From the NCBI GenBank assembly GCA_020052135.1, contig JAGVPS010000093.1, forward strand, positions 1 to 5,283: DNA of 5,283 bases, given 5' to 3'. Every line of letters begins with the position of its first letter. The first letter of the stretch is position 1. The notes below the pieces were generated by a model that made no database searches, was not told the DNA's origin, and was given only the letters and a program-made list of their open reading frames with translations. Shown one piece after another: positions 1-4,736 of the stretch. The DNA comes from Minisyncoccota bacterium. GTDB taxonomy: Bacteria > Patescibacteriota > Minisyncoccia > UBA6257 > 1-14-0-10-40-38. The position numbers were made by a program, and so were the translations under genes.

Positions 1-195
1 GAAGCGATTACAAAAAAAATAGAAAACGTGAAGCAGGTGAAGGACGGTGCTGATGCGGAAAAGATACAGCAGGCAGTCCAGGATCTCTCAACCGAGATTC
101 AGAAAATCGGTTCGGCATTGTATGGAAAGCCGGGCGAAGGAGGACCTGCGGGTACTGGAGGTGAAGAACCAAAACAAAACGAGCCCAAAAGTTAA
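1..195 (+). CDS. dnaK: DnaK (Hsp70 chaperone), C-terminal end only
   Basis: The open frame from base 1 runs 64 codons to a TAA at 193-195, so the gene enters from the left edge and only its tail is present. The visible protein begins EAITKKIENVKQVKDG, continues through charged helical sequence (EKIQQAVQDLSTEIQKIGSALYG, residues 21-42 of the fragment) and ends in a disordered Gly/Pro/Glu/Gln tail (GEGGPAGTGG, then EEPKQNEPKS). This fits the last helices of the Hsp70 substrate-lid domain followed by the flexible tail. The stretch ending KIGSALYG corresponds to the KVGEAMYQ-like segment common near bacterial DnaK ends. DnaK is the cytoplasmic ATP-driven chaperone that binds exposed hydrophobic peptides, with DnaJ loading substrate and stimulating ATP hydrolysis. 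The dnaJ gene 1.1 kb downstream on the same strand supports the call. The ATPase and peptide-binding domains lie outside the window, so the assignment rests on a short, low-complexity tail plus context. Confidence 0.78.
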   Translation, partial: EAITKKIENVKQVKDGADAEKIQQAVQDLSTEIQKIGSALYGKPGEGGPAGTGGEEPKQNEPKS

Positions 196-256
196 CGTGT
201 GTTGGTCGTGCGGTTCAGGTATATTAGAGGAATCATATATAGTAAGCTTCTAAAAC

Positions 257-1192
257 ATGGACACGAAGCCGGTGGCTCATGATCGGTCACAACTGAAAAT
301 TGGAATCTTGGGAGTCCTCGCGCTTATATGCGGGTATGCGTTCGGGTATTTTCTCTACACGGTAATGCCGGGGGGTGCGGATGCAAAAACATGGCCATTC
401 TTCTCTAGCGCGGTTATGTGGTTCGTCATGCTCGTACTGGTTACTTTTCTGATACCAAAAAAACAGGTTGGCGGGGCAATAGTAGTGGGAAGCGCCATTG
501 CCCTCTCTATTGGTTCGCGTACTCCGATACAGGTGATACCGTTGACCGGCTTTATTCTTGCGGTGGTGTGGCTTATCGCGGGGTATGTGCGGGTACATCG
601 CGAAGTAGCGAATGCGGTTAACATACACTTTGCGCGCATAGCGTTTCGCGCGTGCCAAACCTTTGTAACCGCAATCGCTCTTTTTGGAGCTTTTATGCTT
701 GTATCAAGCATCCAAGCAAACGGATTTTCAATTCCCCGCGAAGCTGTTCTCGGGCCGCTTCAGGGAGCCGAGCCCATTGTAGCAACCATGATTCCCGGTT
801 TTTCATTAAAAAGTTCGATACATGACGTTGTTGAGGATGTGGTGAGGGAAAAACTCGGGAAAAACGTACCCGATGCAGTGGTTGAGGAGGCGATTAGGGG
901 CGTGCTTCAAAATGCCCGCGAGTCTTTGGAGATGAGCATACAGGGCGAAGAGCTCGTTGGAGACGTGCTCTATGCGATTCTCGCGGAAAAGTTACGCGCG
1001 CTCTCCCCGAGCGCTCAGACTGCGGCGCTTGCGGGAATCGGAGTCCTCATGTTCCTTTTCGCAAAAGGCCTTGGCGTTATCTTTGCGTATATCGCTATCG
1101 CATGTGCGTTTTTGGTGTATCATGGAGCGTTGGCGGTTGGCTTCATGCGCATTGAATCAGTGGAAGCGCGGAGAGAAGTTATTGTATTATAA
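257..1192 (+). CDS. Unrecognised multi-pass membrane protein between dnaK and dnaJ
   Basis: This 311-residue protein is not one I recognise. Hydrophobic stretches that look membrane-spanning lie at about residues 14-36, 48-67, 72-86 (weaker), 92-112, 132-152 and 255-297 (long enough for two). A soluble segment at about 155-250 is rich in charged helices (for example VVEDVVREKLGKNVPDAVVEEAIRGVLQNARESLEM). The N terminus is short and hydrophilic, and the C terminus (RIESVEARREVIVL) is charged. No catalytic motif, signal peptidase site or transporter signature is evident. The start at 257 is bounded by an in-frame TAA at 251-253, so it cannot extend upstream. No Shine-Dalgarno lies next to the ATG; AGAGGAA at 226-232 is about 24 bases away. 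A TATAGT at 238-243 could be a -10 element giving a very short leader, but no matching -35 is clear. It is co-directional with dnaK (61-base gap) and dnaJ (104-base gap), so it may be cotranscribed with the chaperones. That the frame is a gene is fairly sure; its function is open. Confidence 0.82.
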   Translation: MDTKPVAHDRSQLKIGILGVLALICGYAFGYFLYTVMPGGADAKTWPFFSSAVMWFVMLVLVTFLIPKKQVGGAIVVGSAIALSIGSRTPIQVIPLTGFILAVVWLIAGYVRVHREVANAVNIHFARIAFRACQTFVTAIALFGAFMLVSSIQANGFSIPREAVLGPLQGAEPIVATMIPGFSLKSSIHDVVEDVVREKLGKNVPDAVVEEAIRGVLQNARESLEMSIQGEELVGDVLYAILAEKLRALSPSAQTAALAGIGVLMFLFAKGLGVIFAYIAIACAFLVYHGALAVGFMRIESVEARREVIVL

Positions 1193-1230
1193 ACACCAAT
1201 ATACAGATGTGTATTAATGCAAAAAATATA

Positions 1231-1284
1231 CTACGAATTATTAGTATGTATTCGTAGCATTCGCATGAATTAGTATATTAGTAT
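1231..1284 (+). promoter_or_regulatory. Possible dnaJ promoter/operator: inverted repeat plus ATTAGTAT repeats
   Basis: The gap before dnaJ contains a perfect 8-base inverted repeat, CTACGAAT at 1231-1238 and ATTCGTAG at 1250-1257, separated by 11 bases. The octamer ATTAGTAT occurs three times: 1240-1247 inside the loop, then in tandem at 1269-1276 and 1277-1284. A candidate -10 (TATATT, 1274-1279) lies 17 bases after a weak -35 (TTCGTA, 1251-1256) that overlaps the right arm of the inverted repeat. That layout would suit a repressor-controlled promoter. The repeat is not the CIRCE heat-shock operator (TTAGCACTC-N9-GAGTGCTAA). The repeats are seen directly; promoter and operator roles are inferred. 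Confidence 0.4.
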
Positions 1285-1296
1285 CACAATTCTTTT

Positions 1297-2400
1297 ATGG
1301 AAAAAGATTACTACAAACTATTAGGGTTAAGTCGCAACGCAACCGAGGACGAAGTTAAGACGGCCTATCGCAAGCTTGCGCATAAATACCACCCCGATAA
1401 GGCAGGTGGCGATGAAGCGATGTTTAAAAAGATAAATGAGGCATATCAAACGCTTTCGAATAAGGAGAAGCGGGCTCAATACGATCGATTTGGTAAAACA
1501 TTCGACGGTATGGGCGGGGGTGGCCAGGGTGGTTTTGATTTTAGAAATTTCGGAGGAAACGGTTTTGAGTTTGGTTTTGATCCGAGCGGGTTTGAAGACA
1601 TGGGGAACCTAGGAGATATGTTCGATGCTTTTTTCGAAGGAATGGGAGTGAAGCGCAAGCGGCGCACCTATGAGCGTGGCGCAGACCTCGAATTTATTCA
1701 AGAGATTATGCTTGAGGAAGCGTATCGCGGGGCTAGAAAGCCGATTACGTTTAAGACGCATATCGTCTGCGAGAAGTGTGCCGGGCTGGGGCACTTCCCT
1801 AAAGAAGGTTTTACTGATTGCGGTGCGTGCGACGGTCGCGGAGAGATTCAGGAATCCCGGAGAACCTTTTTTGGGAATTTTCAGCAGGTGCGTGAGTGTA
1901 AAAAGTGCGCTGGCCAGGGAAAGATTCCCAACAAAATCTGCGGTACCTGCAGTAGTTCCGGCCGAATTACTAGCGAAAAGACACTTGAACTCACGATTGC
2001 TCCGGGTATTGCTGACGGACAAGTCATTAAGGTGACCAAAGCTGGGGAGATGGGCGAGCGCGGCGCCGAAGCAGGGGATTTATACGTCCGTATTCGGGTA
2101 AAGCCGCATCCGGTATTTACGCGCGAGGGAGATGATCTCCTGATGCGCGAGGAGATGCGCCTTGTTGATCTATTAATCCATCGCAGTGTAGAAGTAAAAA
2201 CTATTAGCGGAGAGAAAATCTCGATTGCTATTCCTCAAACATTTACCTTTGGCGAAGAAATCACGGTTCAGGGGGCTGGCATGCCGCACCTGGGTTCGCA
2301 CGGCAGGGGCAATCTGCGGATTGATCTCCGCGTACAAATTCCCAAGAAACTTTCGAAGAAAGCGGAAGATATTCTTAAAGAATTAAAAGGAGAGCTGTAA
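1297..2400 (+). CDS. dnaJ: DnaJ (Hsp40 co-chaperone), complete
   Basis: This 367-residue protein is close to the usual length of about 375 for type I DnaJ. Domains in order: J domain (residues 1-66, DYYKLLGLSRNATEDEVKTA) with the HPD motif at 32-34 that triggers DnaK ATP hydrolysis; a Gly/Phe-rich linker (about 70-115); a basic patch KRKRR at 119-123; a cysteine-rich zinc domain; and C-terminal substrate-binding beta domains to about 350. The four zinc motifs have cysteine pairs at 158/161 (CEKCAGLG), 175/178 (CGACDGRG), 201/204 (CKKCAGQG) and 215/218 (CGTCSSSG). The fourth keeps both cysteines but has Ser for the usual first Gly of CxxCxGxG. DnaJ binds unfolded clients in the cytoplasm and hands them to DnaK, whose gene lies upstream. 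The ATG at 1297 is the only start giving a complete J domain. No Shine-Dalgarno is seen before it (CAATTCTTTT). The gene ends just before a strong terminator at 2421. Confidence 0.97.
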   Translation: MEKDYYKLLGLSRNATEDEVKTAYRKLAHKYHPDKAGGDEAMFKKINEAYQTLSNKEKRAQYDRFGKTFDGMGGGGQGGFDFRNFGGNGFEFGFDPSGFEDMGNLGDMFDAFFEGMGVKRKRRTYERGADLEFIQEIMLEEAYRGARKPITFKTHIVCEKCAGLGHFPKEGFTDCGACDGRGEIQESRRTFFGNFQQVRECKKCAGQGKIPNKICGTCSSSGRITSEKTLELTIAPGIADGQVIKVTKAGEMGERGAEAGDLYVRIRVKPHPVFTREGDDLLMREEMRLVDLLIHRSVEVKTISGEKISIAIPQTFTFGEEITVQGAGMPHLGSHGRGNLRIDLRVQIPKKLSKKAEDILKELKGEL

Positions 2401-2420
2401 GTTTTGAAGGTATAAAAATA

Positions 2421-2465
2421 AAGAACCCCTCGAGTCGCGCGGTGCGCGACCCGAGGGGGTTTCTT
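2421..2465. terminator. Bidirectional intrinsic terminator between dnaJ and the convergent GC-rich gene
   Basis: A long, nearly perfect hairpin. The left arm starts AAGAACCCCTCG and the right arm ends CGAGGGGGTTTCTT, with a GGT loop inside GCGC-GGT-GCGC near 2437-2447. The two arms differ only by one mismatch and small length differences. On the + strand it is followed by TTTCTT, and on the - strand the mirrored end also gives a T-rich run (GGGGTTCTT, then TTTAT). It lies 20 bases after the dnaJ stop and 6 bases beyond the stop of the - strand gene, so it can end both. Confidence 0.88.
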
Positions 2466-2471
2466 GATGGT

Positions 2472-2885
2472 TCAGTCGTCGTCCGCTATCGGCATGGCGA
2501 GGCCGAAGTACGGACTCGCGACGCGGCGCAGGAGGTCGTGTGCGCTCACACGCTCTCCATTCGAGAGGGGGACATAGGCACCCTGGCCTTTCGGCGCGTG
2601 GCGCTTTGCCATCTCCTCGAGCGCCCTGCCTGCGGAGCCGCCCGAATCCGCGGCGAGCCACACCTCTCCGCCTTCGGTCACGAGGACCACTGTGCCGTTG
2701 TTGTGGTCCCACTTCCCGAAGTCCTGTGGATTCAGCCGGGAGCCGATCAAGTAACCGTCGCTGTCTCTGGAGCATAACGTGCTGATACCAGTCACGTGGA
2801 CGAATCCCGCCTCGCGCAGCTCCTCCACGACCGCGGGGAGACTCTTCTTCCCCGTGAAGACCCGGTGCGAATCAATAACTGACAT
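2472..2885 (-). CDS. GC-rich orphan gene, unrecognised 137-residue soluble protein
   Basis: I do not recognise this protein. It starts MSVIDSHRVFTGKKSLPAVV, has mixed alpha/beta-looking sequence with no membrane segment or signal peptide, and ends in an acidic tail (MPIADDD). Local features are ALEEMAKRH (residues 88-96), a Gly-rich turn DSGGSAG (80-86), VPLSNGERVSAHDLLRR (105-121) and one cysteine (38). Three things support this frame over the overlapping ones: a Shine-Dalgarno GAGGA (2891-2895) five bases before the ATG; a near-consensus promoter upstream; and a terminator six bases after the TGA stop. Base composition differs from the neighbours: bases 2521-2580 are 39/60 G+C and 2581-2640 are 44/60, while two 60-base lines of dnaJ (1561-1620 and 1921-1980) are each 28/60. 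It is also the only complete frame here, apart from the interrupted GIY-YIG frame, that ends in TGA. It looks like a self-contained, possibly transferred transcription unit. Confidence 0.75.
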   Translation of the reverse strand: MSVIDSHRVFTGKKSLPAVVEELREAGFVHVTGISTLCSRDSDGYLIGSRLNPQDFGKWDHNNGTVVLVTEGGEVWLAADSGGSAGRALEEMAKRHAPKGQGAYVPLSNGERVSAHDLLRRVASPYFGLAMPIADDD

Positions 2886-2931
2886 TCAGTTCCTCATTCT
2901 GCCCTTCGTGGGCGTGTTCGCGATTCAGTTC
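2884..2931 (-). promoter_or_regulatory. Leader of the GC-rich gene: repeated GAACTGAAT and a three-codon upstream ORF
   Basis: On the - strand the nonamer GAACTGAAT occurs at 2923-2931 and again at 2884-2892, where it overlaps the start codon, 39 bases apart. Directly before the gene, ATG AGG AAC TGA (2886-2897) forms a tiny upstream ORF in the same frame, with its stop touching the real ATG. The Shine-Dalgarno GAGGA lies inside this mini-ORF. The leader can also form a hairpin near 2943-2959 (GGTGCC paired with GGCAACC with one bulge). Any regulatory role is inference; the mini-ORF may be a by-product of the Shine-Dalgarno. Confidence 0.3.
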
Positions 2932-2988
2932 TTACCCGGGACGGTTGCCTGCTGGCACCCTTTCTAGTTTCCCAGGTTGCTATATGTG

Positions 2989-3016
2989 ATTATAGCACAT
3001 ACATAGTAAAAGTCAA
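2989..3016 (-). promoter_or_regulatory. Extended -10 sigma-70 type promoter for the GC-rich gene
   Basis: Read on the - strand: -35 TTGACT (3011-3016), a 16-base spacer, then a perfect -10 TATAAT (2989-2994) preceded by TGC, an extended -10 signature. Transcription would start near 2982 and leave a leader of about 97 bases before the ATG at 2885. The -35 sits only 7 bases beyond the 3' end of the tRNA-Lys gene, so the promoter directly abuts the tRNA. It is the best promoter match in the window. Confidence 0.8.
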
Positions 3017-3023
3017 CTGTGTG

Positions 3024-3094
3024 TGCCCCCACTAAGAATCGAACTTAGGTCAACTGCTTAAAAGGCAGCTGCTTTACCATTAAGCTATGGGGGC
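3024..3094 (-). tRNA. tRNA-Lys, anticodon UUU
   Basis: This is a complete 71-base cloverleaf. The acceptor stem GCCCCCA pairs fully with TGGGGGC, followed by discriminator A at 3024. The D arm is GCTT-AATGGTA-AAGC with a short 7-base loop containing GG. The anticodon stem GCTGC/GCAGT has one G-U pair closing the CTTTTAA loop, with anticodon TTT at 3060-3062 (complement). The variable loop is 4 bases, and the T arm is CTAAG-TTCGATT-CTTAG. All stem pairs form. The 3' CCA is not encoded: the next bases are CAC, so a CCA-adding enzyme is needed. Its 5' half is repeated at 3359-3409. A candidate promoter lies at 3134-3162. Lys identity rests on the UUU anticodon and discriminator A. Confidence 0.94.
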
Positions 3095-3099
3095 AAGAG

Positions 3100-3354
3100 C
3101 TAATTGCTTTTGCTTTCCTTAAGGAGTTGCTTTATTGTAATTCCTCCCTTTTGTTTTTTCAATCAACGTTCATAAACGGTGGCTGATTTTTTATCTGCAA
3201 ATTGTTTTGAAAAAATGATTTTTAATGGGGTTCGATATTTTGTCGATGTATTTTTGCCTGCATTATGAAATGCCAGTCTTTGATAAAGATTACTCGTTGA
3301 GCCGATGTATCTTTTCCCATCCTTTTCACTTTCGAGGATATAGGCGAAATGCAT
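3100..3354 (-). pseudogene. GIY-YIG endonuclease-family gene interrupted by an in-frame TGA
   Basis: The frame encodes a small GIY-YIG nuclease-family protein of the stand-alone bacterial type (UPF0213-like, usually about 80-100 residues). The first 63 residues carry the diagnostic parts: AYIL (4-7) and RYIGST (15-20) for the two namesake strands, Arg26 and His30 in YQRLAFHNAGK, TKYRTPLKIIF (38-48), and Glu62 in VYER, in the place where the family's catalytic Glu is expected. A TGA at 3163-3165 follows at once. Beyond it the same frame continues LKKQKGGITIKQLLKESKSN to a TAG at 3100-3102. This looks like the normal family C terminus and gives 84 codons in all, counting the TGA. A TGG (Trp) to TGA change is the simplest explanation, as ERWLK fits the family pattern. 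The 63-residue product might still fold but lacks the last helix. There is no Shine-Dalgarno; the leader is a tRNA-Lys remnant. Confidence 0.72.
3134..3162 (-). promoter_or_regulatory. Candidate promoter for the intact tRNA-Lys, inside the end of the GIY-YIG frame
   Basis: Read on the - strand: TTGAAA (3157-3162), 17 bases, TACAAT (3134-3139). Each box matches the sigma-70 consensus at five of six positions. Transcription would start about 30 bases before the mature tRNA 5' end. It lies in the region that would encode the C-terminal residues of the GIY-YIG protein if its TGA were read through, and the -35 begins at the codon after that TGA. Confidence 0.55.
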
Positions 3355-3358
3355 ATGT

Positions 3359-3409
3359 ACTGCTTAAAAGCCCCGCATTGCGGGATTTACCATTAAGCTA
3401 TGGGGGCAA
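3359..3409 (-). pseudogene. Partial, chimeric tRNA-Lys remnant upstream of the GIY-YIG frame
   Basis: Two blocks match the intact tRNA-Lys exactly and in the same order. The first is 24 bases (3386-3409 versus 3073-3096), covering the 5' flank, acceptor 5' strand and most of the D arm. The second is 12 bases (3359-3370 versus 3053-3064), covering the anticodon loop with UUU and the 3' side of the anticodon stem. Between them the intact gene has 8 bases (3065-3072), while this copy has 15 (3371-3385) forming a hairpin, CCCGC-AAT-GCGGG on the - strand. The variable loop, T arm and 3' acceptor strand are absent; the GIY-YIG ATG begins five bases later. It cannot fold as a functional tRNA. Confidence 0.82.
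3366..3385 (-). terminator. Terminator- or attenuator-like hairpin within the tRNA remnant
   Basis: On the - strand a stem CCCGC/GCGGG with an AAT loop, extended by one T-G pair, is followed directly by CTTTTAA, so the former anticodon loop supplies the T run. It sits 12 to 30 bases before the GIY-YIG start codon. The short stem and four-base T run make it weak at best. It might limit transcription into the GIY-YIG frame or be a scar of the rearrangement. Confidence 0.35.
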
Positions 3410-3417
3410 TGTTTCAA

Positions 3418-3446
3418 ATCTTATCCGAAATATATAACGAAATCAA
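3418..3446 (-). promoter_or_regulatory. Candidate promoter of the tRNA remnant / GIY-YIG unit
   Basis: Read on the - strand: TTGATT (3441-3446), 17 bases, TAAGAT (3418-3423), four of six consensus matches in each box. The expected start falls a few bases before the tRNA-like 5' end, as for a normal tRNA promoter. It is probably the old promoter of the disrupted tRNA copy and would now drive the GIY-YIG frame and perhaps the intact tRNA. Confidence 0.5.
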
Positions 3447-3485
3447 ATACTGGTTGCTTTTTTCCAGCCGCTCATTTAAAGTGTT

Positions 3486-3498
3486 TATATTCTTAGAA
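3486..3498 (+). promoter_or_regulatory. Possible -10 element giving a leaderless secD mRNA
   Basis: TATATT at 3486-3491 matches the -10 consensus at five of six positions and ends six bases before the secD ATG. The usual start point would therefore be the A of the ATG at 3498. No Shine-Dalgarno precedes this ATG, which fits a leaderless transcript. No good -35 is at the standard spacing (TTTCCA at 3461-3466 is 19 bases away). An alternative TTGCTT-17-TAAAGT (3454-3482) would give a short leader. Confidence 0.3.
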
Positions 3499-4736
3499 TG
3501 CGAAAGAAACCGCTTATACCGCTTGTTGCCATTTTGGTTATCGCCGTCCTTGCCGGTTTTTTTGTTTTTCCGCGCGGGTTTGGAGCAAACATTCGTCCCT
3601 GGCGGCTGGGGCTTGACCTCGTTGGCGGCGCGCATCTGACGTATGAAGTAGATATGACAAATGTCCTCGATGCCGATCGCGACTCCGTGCTGGCGGGACT
3701 GCGGGATGTCATAGAGCGGCGCGTGAATTTGTTCGGCGTTTCTGAACCGCAAGTCTATAGCGCAAAGAGCGGCACTTCTCATCGTCTCATTGTGGAGCTT
3801 GCCGGTATTCAAAATGTTTCCGAAGCCATTAAAGAGATTGGAGAAACTCCTTTTTTGGTTTTTGCCGAGGTGAATGAGGGCATTTCCACGAGCACGCCTG
3901 TTGAGGAAGCATTTACGCAGAGCGAGCTTACGGGGCGCTATATTGTGGGAGCATCTCTCATATTTGATCAAGTAACGGGAGTGCCGCAGATCAGTTTGGT
4001 ATTTAATGATGATGGCGCGCGCATATTTGAACAATTGACAGAGAAGAACATCGGCAAGCAGATTGCAGTCTTCCTGGACGGGGCGCTTGTCACTGCACCG
4101 GTTGTGCAGGAAAAAATTACGGGCGGTCGGGCGCAAATCACTGGCCAATTCAGTTTGAATGAAGCGCGGGATATTGTCTCGCGATTTAATGCGGGCGCAT
4201 TGCCGGCGCCCATTGGACTCATTAGCCAACAAACTGTAGGCGCGACTTTAGGCAGTGATTCTTTGCAAAAAACGCTCTTTGCGGGCGCCGTGGGAACATT
4301 GATCATCATGCTCTTTATGGTGCTCTACTATCGGGCGCTGGGCCTTGCGGCCGTGCTCGCGCTTCTCATCTATATCCCGATCACACTCCTCGTGTTTAAG
4401 GGCGTAGGGGTAACCATGACGCTCTCGGGTATTGCCGGTATCATTCTGTCGATAGGCATGGCAGTTGACGCGAACATTTTGATTTTTGAGCGCACAAAAG
4501 AAGAGGTGAAAAAGGGCATGAACCGAACACTCGCGCTTGAGGAAGGGTTTAAGCGCGCGTGGCTCTCAATCCGGGATTCGAATATCTCGACCATCATCAC
4601 CTCAATTATTTTGTATTACTTCACCACAGGATTTATCAAAGGGTTTGGCCTCGCGCTCCTTATTGGCGTATTGATGAGTATGTTCTCCGCGATTACGGTA
4701 ACGAGGACAATATTGAGGGTATTCAGTAAAAATTAA
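3498..4736 (+). CDS. secD: SecD, protein-export membrane subunit, complete
   Basis: This 412-residue protein is of the short SecD type, well below the 615 of E. coli. It begins with a basic N terminus (MRKK) and a first membrane segment at about 6-24. The periplasmic P1 region opens with the signature GLDLVGG (38-44), and NEARDIVSRFNAGALPAP (221-238) and VGATLGSDSL (247-256) lead into the membrane domain. Further membrane segments lie at about 258-277, 280-300, 305-326, 365-380 and 383-406, for six in total. GMAVDANILIFER (320-332) is the conserved fourth-segment motif; its Asp324 corresponds to the Asp implicated in proton flow in the Thermus SecDF structure. With SecF it forms an RND-type accessory complex of SecYEG that uses the proton gradient to help draw exported chains outward. 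The ATG at 3498 gives the expected signal-anchor N terminus. secF follows after 106 bases, a gap filled by a palindromic repeat. Confidence 0.97.
   Translation: MRKKPLIPLVAILVIAVLAGFFVFPRGFGANIRPWRLGLDLVGGAHLTYEVDMTNVLDADRDSVLAGLRDVIERRVNLFGVSEPQVYSAKSGTSHRLIVELAGIQNVSEAIKEIGETPFLVFAEVNEGISTSTPVEEAFTQSELTGRYIVGASLIFDQVTGVPQISLVFNDDGARIFEQLTEKNIGKQIAVFLDGALVTAPVVQEKITGGRAQITGQFSLNEARDIVSRFNAGALPAPIGLISQQTVGATLGSDSLQKTLFAGAVGTLIIMLFMVLYYRALGLAAVLALLIYIPITLLVFKGVGVTMTLSGIAGIILSIGMAVDANILIFERTKEEVKKGMNRTLALEEGFKRAWLSIRDSNISTIITSIILYYFTTGFIKGFGLALLIGVLMSMFSAITVTRTILRVFSKN

Noticed and set aside
1198..1215. Hairpin (7-base stem, AGAT loop) as a terminator after the membrane-protein gene
   Set aside because: The stem is AT-rich with one G-T pair and is followed by AATGCAAAAAA on the + strand, with no T run, so it is unlikely to terminate transcription from the left.
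1231..1257. CIRCE heat-shock operator upstream of dnaJ
   Set aside because: The arms CTACGAAT/ATTCGTAG and the 11-base spacer do not match TTAGCACTC-N9-GAGTGCTAA.
2442..2777. Open frame on the + strand (111 codons) opposite the GC-rich gene
   Set aside because: Long antisense frames are expected in high-G+C coding DNA. This one begins inside the terminator hairpin and lacks a ribosome-binding site, whereas the - strand frame has promoter, Shine-Dalgarno and terminator.
3163..3165. TGA read as an amino acid (alternative genetic code as in Gracilibacteria or Absconditabacteria)
   Set aside because: The orphan gene's TGA at 2472-2474 is followed at once by a terminator hairpin, so TGA acts as a stop there. 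No other in-frame TGA interrupts dnaK, the membrane gene, dnaJ, secD or secF.
3024..3409. Group I intron carrying a homing endonuclease inside a tRNA gene
   Set aside because: The downstream tRNA is complete rather than a 3' exon, the upstream copy has an altered middle, and about 310 bases leave no room for a group I core besides the ORF. I see no P/Q/R/S-type core elements.
3414..4232. 272-codon open frame on the - strand opposite secD
   Set aside because: It lies antisense to well-conserved secD, its translation is rich in Arg, Asn and Cys with no recognisable domain, and the secD frame has clear family motifs throughout.
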